A stretch of DNA of 64,000 bases, taken from contig JAHJCU010000005.1 of NCBI GenBank assembly GCA_018812925.1, positions 186,001-250,000 on the forward strand, given 5' to 3'. Numbering within the stretch: position 1 is the stretch's first letter; each line of letters starts with the position of its first letter. Below the pieces are notes generated by a model. It was given only the letters and a program-made list of their open reading frames with translations. It ran no database searches and was not told where the DNA came from. The DNA is from Candidatus Omnitrophota bacterium (lineage in GTDB: Bacteria; CAIJMQ01). This document shows positions 8,364-16,381 of this stretch, piece by piece. The translations under genes were made by a program, and so were the position numbers.

Positions 8364-8920
8364 TTATTTAGTATTAATAAGCCCTATTATATATCTCTCA
8401 GTCTCTTTTGCCAATTCATTCGAATTTATAAGTACTGAAAGTTCATTATTTTTTGATAATCCGGAATATGTCCAATTATGACTTCCTATTATTGTATACC
8501 TTGAATCTATGAATCTATCACTATTGTTTTTGTATGAGTCAGCGTTTCAACGCTATTGTAATAAACTTTTACTCCTTTTTTCGAAAGGATTTTGCCGGTC
8601 TTCTGATTTTCCTTTGTGCTCTCCTCATCTCGGGAAATATCAAGCAAAACGGTTACATCTACCCCCCTTTTCTTTGCTTCTATCAAAGCATTTACAAAGA
8701 TATTGGACGGGGATTTTGGATATTGGGAATAATATTTAAAAGAATACATCGCAACAAAGATAGATTTGGTTGCAGAATTAAATAGCGAATTAATTGTTTT
8801 ACAATATTGTTCGGAAGTCAGCAATTCTACGTTTTCCGCCGTAAGTGCACAGACGCTGGCTTGTTGCAGTAAAAATAAAAGAAAGAAGGTTATAAATAAA
8901 ATCTTAAACTTTTGTGCCAT
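8364..8920 (-). pseudogene. Frameshifted exported phospholipase D-like (Nuc family) gene
   Basis: The 5' part codes for a signal peptide (MAQKFK, then a hydrophobic run to about residue 25) and the first three quarters of a single-HKD phospholipase D/nuclease. H129, K131 and D136 of HTKTIVID are visible. Translation then meets TAG. A perfect tandem 8-base duplication, TGAATCTA at 8502-8509 and 8510-8517, causes the shift. Removing one copy restores a continuous frame that goes on with IIGSHNWTYSG, the next conserved motif, to a TAA at 8364, giving about 182 residues. The start at 8920 overlaps the argF stop by one base, indicating translational coupling; an in-frame ATG further upstream at 8986 lies inside argF and is less likely. 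It could be a true pseudogene, a phase-variable gene or an assembly error. Confidence 0.8.
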
Positions 8921-9840
8921 TATTTTCCCAAAAGCAAAACCAACAACGCTTTTTGCGCGTGTAATTTGTTTTCTGCCTGTTCCCATACAATAGAGTGTGT
9001 GCCATCCAGCACTTCTGAAGTTATCTCTTCACCTCTATGAGCGGGCAAACAATGCATAACAAGAACGTGCTTTTTGGCTGCCTTGACAAGTTTTTCGTTT
9101 ATCTGGAAATCTCTGAAAGCGTTTAATCTTGCTTTTTTCTGTTCCTCTTCGCCCATGGAAACCCACACATCCGTATAAATTACATCCGCGTTTTTGACCG
9201 CCTCTATAGGATTACTTAATAGTTTGATTTTGCATTTCGGATTTATTTTTTGCGCGTCTTCCAAAATTCCTGAGCTTGGCTCATATCCTTTGGGAGAAGA
9301 AATGGTCAAGTTAATACCTGTTTTTGCCGAGCCGTATATCAATGAATTACAAACATTATTCCCGGCTCCTATATAAGTCAATTTTACATCTTCCAATTTA
9401 CCGACTTTTTCTTTTATAGTAAACATATCTGATAAAATCTGACACGGATGGGAAAAATCAGATAAAGCATTTATCACGGGAATTGAAGAATTCTCAGCCA
9501 ATTTAGTCAGATTGTCGTGGTTATATGTTCTTACAGCTAGAGCATCAAGATAAAGCGAGAAAATCTTTGCCGCATCGGATAGGGTTTCGCCTCTTTTTAA
9601 CTGGAGTTGTTCGGATTGTAAAAACAATGAATTCCCGCCGAGTTCTCTTATGGCTATTTCAAAAGATATTCTCGTTCTTGTGGATAGTTTCTCAAATAAA
9701 AGCCCCAGGCTTTTTCCATCCAATAAATGGATAATCTTTTCCCCTCTTTTTCTTCTGATTTTTAATTCCGAAGCCATTTGAAAAAGAAGATTAATGTCTT
9801 GTTTATTTATATCTTTAATAGAAAGCAAATTTTTATTCAT
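8920..9840 (-). CDS. argF: Ornithine carbamoyltransferase
   Basis: ArgF makes citrulline from ornithine and carbamoyl phosphate. The 306-residue protein has the carbamoyl-phosphate motif STRTRISFE (about residue 53), HPCQILSD (about 131), and the ornithine-side motif HCLPAHRGEE near residue 265. These identify the ornithine rather than the aspartate enzyme. It follows argD by only 4 bases and overlaps the start of the downstream phospholipase-like gene, so it lies inside the arg operon. Confidence 0.97.
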   Translation of the reverse strand: MNKNLLSIKDINKQDINLLFQMASELKIRRKRGEKIIHLLDGKSLGLLFEKLSTRTRISFEIAIRELGGNSLFLQSEQLQLKRGETLSDAAKIFSLYLDALAVRTYNHDNLTKLAENSSIPVINALSDFSHPCQILSDMFTIKEKVGKLEDVKLTYIGAGNNVCNSLIYGSAKTGINLTISSPKGYEPSSGILEDAQKINPKCKIKLLSNPIEAVKNADVIYTDVWVSMGEEEQKKARLNAFRDFQINEKLVKAAKKHVLVMHCLPAHRGEEITSEVLDGTHSIVWEQAENKLHAQKALLVLLLGK

Positions 9841-9844
9841 GGTT

Positions 9845-11032
9845 TTATTTTAGGTTAGTCAATACTTCTTCAAGAATCTTTATCCCTTCATCGATTTCTT
9901 TTTTCTGCACGATAAGAGGAGGAACAAATCTTAATACATTTTCGCCTGCTGTTCCTATGAGCAAACCCTTCTCCATGCATTTTAATAATATACCTCTTGC
10001 TCCGTTAGCAACAGGGGCAATTTCCATCCCCAACATTAGCCCTTTACCTCTTACTTCTTTTATGAACGGATATTTACTTTTTAAACTGTTTAATTTGTCC
10101 TTAAAATAATCTCCCATCTTGCCAGCGTTATCAATCAGATTATCTCCCAACATTGTTTTTAATGTTACAACTGCGGCTTTTGTCGCAAGAGGATTTCCTC
10201 CAAAAGTCGCCGCATGATTGCCGGGACTAATACAGGAAGAAACTTTTTCGTTTGCGATTACGGCTCCTATAGGGACTCCTCCTCCCAACGATTTAGCAAG
10301 CGTAACCATGTCAGGTGTTATCCCGTAATATTCGTAAGCAAAGAGTTTGCCCGTTCTTCCCATTCCGCACTGGACCTCATCCAGAATGAGGAGTATATCG
10401 TTCTCATCGCAGAGTAATCTTACTTGTTTAAGGAATTCTTTTTTTGCGGGATTTATGCCGCTTTCTCCCTGTACCGGTTCAATAAGTATTGCGCAAGTTT
10501 TGTCAGTAATAAGATTTTTGACGGATTCTATATTATTAAACTCTGCATATTTAAAACCCGGCAGTAACGGCTCAAACCCTTTATGGAATTTATCCTGCCC
10601 TGTTGCAGTAAGCGCTCCGTAAGTTCTGCCGTGAAAAGAACCGCTCATTGTGATGATTTCGTACCTGCCCTGTCCGTATTTTCTTGCAAACTTGATAGCC
10701 GCTTCGTTTGCTTCTGCTCCTGAGTTACAGAAAAAACATTTTCCTGGGAAAGAGTTCTCAACGAGAATAGACGCCAATTCAATCTGATTTGGGATAAGGT
10801 ATAAATTGGATGTGTGAATTAGTTTCTCAGCTTGTTCTTTAATTGCTTCAACCAATTTGGGATGAGAATGTCCCAACCCACTAACCGCAATGCCGGAAAG
10901 AAAGTCTATATATTCTTTGCCTTCCACATCCCAAATCTTACATCCTTTTCCGTGAGAAAACGCAATAGTTTTCCCTGCGTATGTTGGGATAATATATTTT
11001 TGGTCTAATTTGATCATCTCTTGTGTATTCAT
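9845..11032 (-). CDS. argD: Acetylornithine aminotransferase
   Basis: This PLP-dependent class III aminotransferase converts N-acetylglutamate semialdehyde to N2-acetylornithine and may also serve the lysine pathway. The 395-residue protein shows FLSGIAVSGLGHSHP near the N-terminus, CFFCNSGAEANEAAIK (about residue 100), ILDEVQCGMGRTGK (about 218) and the PLP-lysine region TLAKSLGGGVPIGA (about 245). It lies immediately upstream of argF and downstream of argB, separated from argB by a heptad repeat array. Confidence 0.95.
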   Translation of the reverse strand: MNTQEMIKLDQKYIIPTYAGKTIAFSHGKGCKIWDVEGKEYIDFLSGIAVSGLGHSHPKLVEAIKEQAEKLIHTSNLYLIPNQIELASILVENSFPGKCFFCNSGAEANEAAIKFARKYGQGRYEIITMSGSFHGRTYGALTATGQDKFHKGFEPLLPGFKYAEFNNIESVKNLITDKTCAILIEPVQGESGINPAKKEFLKQVRLLCDENDILLILDEVQCGMGRTGKLFAYEYYGITPDMVTLAKSLGGGVPIGAVIANEKVSSCISPGNHAATFGGNPLATKAAVVTLKTMLGDNLIDNAGKMGDYFKDKLNSLKSKYPFIKEVRGKGLMLGMEIAPVANGARGILLKCMEKGLLIGTAGENVLRFVPPLIVQKKEIDEGIKILEEVLTNLK

Positions 11033-11052
11033 TTTTAATACGCCTCGCTATG

Positions 11053-11133
11053 TTCGTAACTGGTAAATCGTAAAGAGTAAAGCGTAATTTTAAATTACTA
11101 TTTACCAATTACCATTTACCATTTACCATTTAC
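11053..11133. repeat. Heptanucleotide-phased inverted repeat (GTAAATC/ATTTACC family)
   Basis: The left arm has units of the GTAAATC and GTAAAGA type; the right arm has four ATTACCA/TTTACCA units in exact 7-base phase. The arms can pair around a central AATTTTAAATT. It is closely related to the copy at 13651-13727, sharing the left-arm start TTCGTAACTGGTAA. Confidence 0.75.
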
Positions 11134-11141
11134 GGGTTCTT

Positions 11142-12023
11142 TCATTTTGTTATCTCCGTTCCTACTCCTTTATCGGTAAATACTTCCAGAAGAATGCTAT
11201 GCGAAATTCTTCCGTCTATTATATGTGTTTTCTTTACTCCGCCCAAAGTCGCTTTCTTGCAAGCGTTTACTTTTGGCATCATGCCGCCTTGAATAATCCC
11301 CTTTTTAATAAGTAAATCAATCTCAGATACCGGTATAGTAGAAATAAGCGTTCTTTCATCTTTAATATCTTTCAATATTCCGGGTTGGTTCGTGAGAATT
11401 ATCATTTTCTCTGCTTTCAAAGCGATGGCAATTTCTGCGGCTACGATATCGGCGTTAATATTAAGCGTCATTCCGTTCTCTGTTACGCCTAATGGAGCGA
11501 TTACCGGAATAAAACCTTCTCCGTTAGGCAAATTATTTTCGTTATCCAACGCCTTTATAATCGAAAGATTTATTTCTTCCACTTCTCCCACCCAGCCCAA
11601 GTCTTCCCCCTTTGAGGAATTGAGCTTTTTTGCTTTAATTAATTTACCGTCTTTTCCTGAAAGACCTACTGCGTGAGTTCCTGCCTGATTAATCAAACTA
11701 ACAAGGTCTTTATTTATCTTTCCCAATACCATCTCAACGACTTCTACTGTTTCCTTGTCGGTTTTTCTCATTCCTTCTGAAAATTCCGCTTTTTTACCCA
11801 GTCTTTCCAATAAGTTAGTTACCTGCGGCCCTCCTCCGTGAATTAATACCGGCTTTATGCCGACAAATCTCATCAAAGCCATATCTTGGGCGATATTTTC
11901 TTTAACCTCTTCATTTGCTATGAGCTCACCGCCACATTTTATAACGATAACTTTACCGTGAAATTGTCTTATATACGGCAATGCCTCTACAAGTATTTTC
12001 GCTCTATCAATCGCATTTTTCAT
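11142..12023 (-). CDS. argB: Acetylglutamate kinase
   Basis: ArgB phosphorylates N-acetylglutamate and is commonly the arginine-feedback point. The 293-residue amino-acid-kinase-fold protein has VIKCGGELI (about residue 25), the VLIHGGGPQV motif with the conserved lysine and glycines, TLNINADIVAAEIA (about 190) and QGGMMPKVNAC (about 245). Length and motifs are those of the N-terminally extended, arginine-sensitive type, although sensitivity itself cannot be read from sequence. It lies 2 bases after the small membrane gene. Confidence 0.96.
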   Translation of the reverse strand: MKNAIDRAKILVEALPYIRQFHGKVIVIKCGGELIANEEVKENIAQDMALMRFVGIKPVLIHGGGPQVTNLLERLGKKAEFSEGMRKTDKETVEVVEMVLGKINKDLVSLINQAGTHAVGLSGKDGKLIKAKKLNSSKGEDLGWVGEVEEINLSIIKALDNENNLPNGEGFIPVIAPLGVTENGMTLNINADIVAAEIAIALKAEKMIILTNQPGILKDIKDERTLISTIPVSEIDLLIKKGIIQGGMMPKVNACKKATLGGVKKTHIIDGRISHSILLEVFTDKGVGTEITK

Positions 12024-12025
12024 GG

Positions 12026-12358
12026 TTATTCTTTCCCATTTAATTTACCATCTTTTTTAAGATTCCCAACCCAAGATAACAAAAACGCTAAAACCAAATA
12101 GAAGATTATAGTTATCAATAATCCTGAAATACCATTAGGTGCAACGCCTATTCCTCCTCTCGAAAAATAGCTACCAAAACCTAAGGAATTTGCCAAACAA
12201 GCTGGTATGTAAAAGAACAAAATAACAAATCCCAAAGATCCAGGGAATTCTTGAGAAGTATTAGAAATTAATAATATAAGAGGAATTCCCAAAAACAATA
12301 TTAAAAAAGATGTGAATAATCCCTTTCTTAATTTTGTGAACTTAAATATATTTATCAT
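12026..12358 (-). CDS. Small membrane protein in the arg operon
   Basis: The 110-residue protein is unrecognised. I chose the ATG at 12358 because it overlaps the argJ stop as ATGA and the following gene starts 2 bases after its own stop; a longer reading to 12412 would run 54 bases into argJ. It starts MINIFKFTK and has about three hydrophobic segments (roughly residues 12-32, 38-58 and 75-97), a glycine-rich loop (GSYFSRGGIGV), and a charged end, KKDGKLNGKE. Position between argJ and argB suggests cotranscription; a transport role is only a guess. Confidence 0.7.
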   Translation of the reverse strand: MINIFKFTKLRKGLFTSFLILFLGIPLILLISNTSQEFPGSLGFVILFFYIPACLANSLGFGSYFSRGGIGVAPNGISGLLITIIFYLVLAFLLSWVGNLKKDGKLNGKE

Positions 12359-13581
12359 GTCGTATAATGAGCATTTATTTTCACATATTCTTCCGTAAGG
12401 TCGCAAGTCCATACCGTGGTTTCTTTATCGCCGTGGTGCAAATCAACTTCAATAATTATTGCATTCTCTTTTTTCAAAGAGACGGAAAGTTCCTTTTCAT
12501 TATAATCAACAAATTTCCCTTTCTCTATCAAAGATGTCCCCTGTAATTTCAATGATATTTTATCGGGGTTAAACTTCACCTTAACCGAACCCACAGCAGA
12601 AATTATTCTTCCCCAATTCGGGTCGGCGCCATACATAGCTGTCTTAACCAATGCAGAATTTGCAACTGCTTTCGCGGCTCTATGCGCATCCTTGTCATTC
12701 CAGGCGCCTTTAACTTTTACTTCTATAAGTTTGGTAGCTCCTTCTCCGTCGGAAGCCATTTTCTTCGCAAGTTCTTCGCATAAAAATGTAAGCGCTTGTG
12801 TAAACGCGGGAAAATTTTCACTTTTAGGTTTTATTCTCTCGTTTCTTGCCAAACCGTTAGCCATTATGAGCACGGTATCATCGGGAGACATACACCCGTC
12901 AACCGTTAATCTGTTAAAAGATTTATTAACTGCAATATGCAACGATTCTTTGAGCGCGTCTTTGGATATGGACGCATCAGTCGTCAAAAATACAAGCATA
13001 GTCGCAACGTTGGGACAAATCATTCCCACGCCTTTTGCAATACCGCCGATTTTAATCGTCTTGTTGCCTCTTCCCTTTATTCCCGTATCAATAGACAACT
13101 CTTTTGGCTTCGTATCTGTTGTCATTATCGCGGAAGCGGCAAGAACTCCGCCGTTGTAATTTAATTTTTCCACAGCTTCAATTATTCCCTTCTTAACTTT
13201 ATCCATCGGCATTTTCTTACCTATAATGCCGGTTGATGACACCAAAACTTCTTCTTTTTTCACTCCCAAATTTTCAGCAGTTAAAGTAGCCATCTCCTCG
13301 GCGTCTTTAATCCCTTGTTCTCCGGTAGAAGCATTCGCATTACCGCTATTTACTATAACAGCTCTGAAATTATCTCCATTTTTTAGATATTTCAAATCAA
13401 CAATAACAGCCGCGCCTTTAAATTTATTTGTCGTAAACATCCCGGCGGTTAAAGCAGGGCCTTCGGAATATATAAGGGCTAAATCTTTTCCGCCCTTGTG
13501 TTTAATTCCGCAGGCTACACCCGAGGCTTTAAACCCCAAGGGTGCTGTAACCCCACCTTCTATATTTTTAAATTTAAACAT
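12355..13581 (-). CDS. argJ: Bifunctional glutamate N-acetyltransferase/amino-acid acetyltransferase
   Basis: ArgJ recycles the acetyl group from N-acetylornithine to glutamate and, when bifunctional, also acetylates glutamate from acetyl-CoA. The protein has the self-cleavage site: MTTDTKPKE or the equivalent AIMTTDT, where the threonine becomes the N-terminal nucleophile of the beta chain (about residue 175). It also has VNSGNANASTG and DPNWGRIISA. I place the start at 13581 (MFKFKNIEGGV, 408 residues); the longer reading to 13626 adds 15 residues with no family match. It heads the arg cluster. A TATAAT is present about 10 bases upstream of the chosen start, with only a weak -35. Confidence 0.95.
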   Translation of the reverse strand: MFKFKNIEGGVTAPLGFKASGVACGIKHKGGKDLALIYSEGPALTAGMFTTNKFKGAAVIVDLKYLKNGDNFRAVIVNSGNANASTGEQGIKDAEEMATLTAENLGVKKEEVLVSSTGIIGKKMPMDKVKKGIIEAVEKLNYNGGVLAASAIMTTDTKPKELSIDTGIKGRGNKTIKIGGIAKGVGMICPNVATMLVFLTTDASISKDALKESLHIAVNKSFNRLTVDGCMSPDDTVLIMANGLARNERIKPKSENFPAFTQALTFLCEELAKKMASDGEGATKLIEVKVKGAWNDKDAHRAAKAVANSALVKTAMYGADPNWGRIISAVGSVKVKFNPDKISLKLQGTSLIEKGKFVDYNEKELSVSLKKENAIIIEVDLHHGDKETTVWTCDLTEEYVKINAHYTT

Positions 13582-13650
13582 ATATTTAACTATTATACGG
13601 TTAGGGCTACCTGCTTTGACGAGCAATGTGAGGCAGGCGATACCCGCTTT

Positions 13651-13727
13651 TTCGTAACTGGTAATCCGTAAATCGTAAAGCGTAATTTTGAAATTACTAA
13701 TTACCGATTACCATTTACAATTTACGC
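13651..13727. repeat. Heptanucleotide-phased inverted repeat, sister of the 11053 copy
   Basis: The left arm (TTCGTAACTGGTAA, then GTAAATC-like units) pairs with a right arm of ATTACCG/ATTACCA/TTTACAA units around GAATTTTGAAATT-type sequence. It lies in the divergent region between argJ and folD. Confidence 0.72.
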
Positions 13728-13751
13728 AATGCAATTCGTCACCGTTATCCT

Positions 13752-13780
13752 TTATCATTATGTTTCTACAATGCTATAAT
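13752..13780 (+). promoter_or_regulatory. Sigma-70-type promoter for folD
   Basis: TTATCA (4 of 6 to TTGACA) and a perfect TATAAT are 17 bases apart, about 35 bases before the folD start. It faces away from argJ. Confidence 0.6.
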
Positions 13781-13815
13781 AACACTTATTTTTGAAATAT
13801 TAAATGGAGAATATT

Positions 13816-14673
13816 ATGGAAGCGAAACTTATAGACGGCAAGGATATAGCCACAAAAATTAAAGAGGAACTAATACCTGAGCTGAAGGATATAAAAGCCA
13901 AAGGAATAATTCCCCGGCTTGAAGCGGTTATTGTGGGTGAGAATCAAGGGGCTAAGATATATGCAGGAAATCAGGACAAAGCGTGCAAGGAATTGAGTAT
14001 TTCCTACAAACTCAATGAACTTCCTGAATCTACTTCACAAGACCAATTGATAGGTTTCATACAACAACTGAATGAAAATCCCAAAGTAACAGGGATTATA
14101 TTACTGATGCCTGTGCCTTCCCATATAAATGCGCGGGAAGTTCAGATGAAGATTTGTCCTTCCAAAGATGTTGAGGGGATACATCCTTTCAATATTGGAA
14201 AACTTGTCTATGGCGAAGCGGTTATTGCTCCCTGTACTGCGCTTGCGGTTATGGAGCTCTTAAAAAGTACAAATGTTTGCCTAAAAGGTAAAGAAGTTGT
14301 AATAGTAGGACATTCGGAGATTATCGGCAAACCTTTAACTCTTCTTTTGCTTCAATCCCGATTAGAATCTCCAACACCTACAATATGCCATATTGCCACT
14401 AAGGATTTGGCTTTTCATATAAAAAGAGCGGATATTCTTATCGTTGCGGTCGGTAAAGTAGGTCTAATAACAGGCGATATGCTCAAAGAAGGGGCTATCG
14501 TTATTGATGTGGGAATAAACAAAGTCGATGACAAAATAGTCGGTGATGTCGTTTTTGATGAAGCAGTAAAAAAAGCATCTTTTATAACTCCTGTTCCCGG
14601 TGGAGTTGGTCCTGTAACAACTGCAATGCTTCTAAAAAATACAGTGGAAGCGGCGAAGAATATCGGGAAATAG
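13816..14673 (+). CDS. folD: Bifunctional methylenetetrahydrofolate dehydrogenase/cyclohydrolase
   Basis: FolD interconverts 5,10-methylene-, methenyl- and 10-formyl-tetrahydrofolate, supplying one-carbon units. The 285-residue product has KIYAGNQDKAC (catalytic Lys region), a PVPSHIN segment where most family members have QLPLP, the DVEGIHPFNIG motif (about residue 117), the nucleotide-binding VIVGHSEIIGKP (about 165) and the end motif TPVPGGVGPVT. I start at 13816 because GGAG lies 6 bases upstream. An in-frame ATG at 13804 would make the GGAG part of the coding sequence. Confidence 0.94.
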   Translation: MEAKLIDGKDIATKIKEELIPELKDIKAKGIIPRLEAVIVGENQGAKIYAGNQDKACKELSISYKLNELPESTSQDQLIGFIQQLNENPKVTGIILLMPVPSHINAREVQMKICPSKDVEGIHPFNIGKLVYGEAVIAPCTALAVMELLKSTNVCLKGKEVVIVGHSEIIGKPLTLLLLQSRLESPTPTICHIATKDLAFHIKRADILIVAVGKVGLITGDMLKEGAIVIDVGINKVDDKIVGDVVFDEAVKKASFITPVPGGVGPVTTAMLLKNTVEAAKNIGK

Positions 14674-14853
14674 CTCAATCGTTTCCCAATGTGTAATATC
14701 CTCGCCCCATAAGTGTTCCCTCTTTTCCTTAGCAGCATTTCTGTATTTAAAATAGCGTTTGTAAATTTGATTATTTTAGAAGATAATTCAAAGGATTTAA
14801 CAGGCAATACGTCTAACCAAGTGAAAATGCTAAATTACTTCAAGGAGTGATTA

Positions 14854-15417
14854 GTGGAAAAAGAGCAAGATATAATACTGGTTCAGAAAGCGAAAGAAGG
14901 CGATAAAGATGCATTTTGCGAATTAGTGAAAAAATATAAAAGACAAGTTTATTTCGTCGCTTATAGAATGACTAATAATCACTTTGAAGCCGACGACCTT
15001 TCACAAGAGGCTTTTGTCAAAGCATATGAATCTATAGGTAACTTCAAAGAAAAATCTGCTTTTTCTACATGGATATACAGAATAATTACTAATATGACAA
15101 TTGACTATATTAGGAAAAACAGAACAAAACAAGTATTTGAATTAGATGAAAATATATCTATAAAAAATAGCTATTACATCAATAATCCGATAGAAGAACG
15201 TGAATTACATAAAGAAATAAAGAAAGCTATAGGGTCTTTGCCATTAGAGCAAAGAGCAGTAGTGGAATTATCTATACTTGAGGGGTTAACTCATAAAAAA
15301 ATAGCAGAAATTTTAGATTGTCCTGAGAAGACAGTATCCTGGCGTTTATTTCAAGCAAGAAATAAACTTAAGGAAAAGTTAGAGATATATAGGGAGGTGA
15401 ACAGAAATGAATTGTGA
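14854..15417 (+). CDS. ECF-family RNA polymerase sigma factor
   Basis: The 187-residue protein is a group 4 (ECF) sigma factor. Region 2 (about residues 22-90) includes YRMTNNHFEADDLSQEAFVK and the -10-recognition WIYRIITNMTIDYIR. Region 4 (about 130-175) includes LPLEQRAVVELS and the helix-turn-helix TVSWRLFQARNKLK. The start is GTG at 14854 behind AAGGAG at 7 bases. It overlaps the next gene by 11 bases, and that gene is an anti-sigma factor. It heads a seven-gene operon of exported proteins ending at 26513, so it probably controls that operon and itself. I see no certain ECF promoter in the 180 bases upstream. Confidence 0.93.
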   Translation: MEKEQDIILVQKAKEGDKDAFCELVKKYKRQVYFVAYRMTNNHFEADDLSQEAFVKAYESIGNFKEKSAFSTWIYRIITNMTIDYIRKNRTKQVFELDENISIKNSYYINNPIEERELHKEIKKAIGSLPLEQRAVVELSILEGLTHKKIAEILDCPEKTVSWRLFQARNKLKEKLEIYREVNRNEL

Positions 15418-16381
15418 AGAAGTTAAAAAGATATTATCGGATTATCTGGCTGATTCATTAAATTCGGATTATAACAACGAAATCAAAGGACATCTTGATG
15501 AGTGCAAAGAATGTACAGATTGTTTTAGAGCTTTAGTCGAAACAGACAATATAGTAAAACTTATTGCTAATGAGGAACCTTCCGAAGAATACTGGGACAA
15601 CTATTTGCCAAAATTTAAAAGTAAGTTAGGTAAAGATTCAACTCCGAAACTATCTGAAAATAGAAGTCCGTTTCATCTCTTTACACCTAAATTTTCATTT
15701 GTTTTTAATGGAGTTTTACTAGCATTTCTGATTCTCTTAGGTGCTCTTCTTTACAGAAATAATCAACAGACGAAATTGTTGCAGATTGCTCTATTAGAAA
15801 AACAAGCGGAGACAATACATCCTAAAACTACGACAGAATTTATTATGCCTGTAGTATCAAGGCAAGCGATTCATGAAGATACTATGAAGAATACCAAGCT
15901 CTTTCAAGAAATAAGTGATATGTTCCCCAAAACGATTCAGTGGGTAGTTGCAAGTGATGGGCAAATTGAGTTGGGGCTTAGTAAAAACACATTGGCATCG
16001 AAAGCAATTACAGAAGAATCACAACCGATATTTCTGAAATTTAATATTATGAGAACTGCTGAGACCCCGGAGCTTGTTTCTTCTGCAAGCATGATGGTGT
16101 TAAATGGTAATGAAGTTAATGCTAAGTTATGGGGAGTATCAGAAACAGACTATACAACTTATAGATATCATTGTTTACCTTTATTAAGAACAGACGGAAA
16201 AATTGATGTTCGCATCAGGGTATCTCTCGATAATACCAGCTTAGAAACCGAGCTTACTGCAAATGAAGGGGACAATGTAGAAGTAGGCAGATTAAGAAAA
16301 GCAGACGCAGAATATTCTATTTATCTCAACGTTGTTTCTAAAGGTATTGATATTGTTAAAACTGAGGATATGGGGATATGA
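15407..16381 (+). CDS. Zinc-finger transmembrane anti-sigma factor
   Basis: This is a 324-residue membrane regulator. The N-terminal cytoplasmic domain has the ZAS zinc site: C3, H29, C33 and C36 (HLDECKEC). One transmembrane helix lies at about residues 100-118. The remaining 200 residues are outside the cytoplasm, with no family I recognise. By analogy with RsiW/ChrR-type proteins it would hold the upstream sigma factor until an envelope signal releases it. A GGGAGGTG ribosome site lies inside the end of the sigma gene, and it ends with a 4-base ATGA overlap onto the next gene. Confidence 0.88.
   Translation: MNCEEVKKILSDYLADSLNSDYNNEIKGHLDECKECTDCFRALVETDNIVKLIANEEPSEEYWDNYLPKFKSKLGKDSTPKLSENRSPFHLFTPKFSFVFNGVLLAFLILLGALLYRNNQQTKLLQIALLEKQAETIHPKTTTEFIMPVVSRQAIHEDTMKNTKLFQEISDMFPKTIQWVVASDGQIELGLSKNTLASKAITEESQPIFLKFNIMRTAETPELVSSASMMVLNGNEVNAKLWGVSETDYTTYRYHCLPLLRTDGKIDVRIRVSLDNTSLETELTANEGDNVEVGRLRKADAEYSIYLNVVSKGIDIVKTEDMGI

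Noticed and set aside
11053-11133. Repeat array considered as a CRISPR
   Set aside because: Units are 7 bases long, degenerate and without unique spacers; no cas genes are present in the window.
12359-12412. Extended N-terminus of the small arg-operon membrane protein
   Set aside because: It would overlap argJ by 58 bases; the ATGA start at 12358 is simpler and the extra residues are polar and unlike a signal.
12692-13159. 155-codon plus-strand frame opposite argJ
   Set aside because: argJ has clear family motifs throughout; this frame is its shadow.
13582-13750. Possible arginine riboswitch or T-box ahead of argJ
   Set aside because: I find no T-box sequence or terminator/antiterminator pair; the region is filled by the heptad repeat array.
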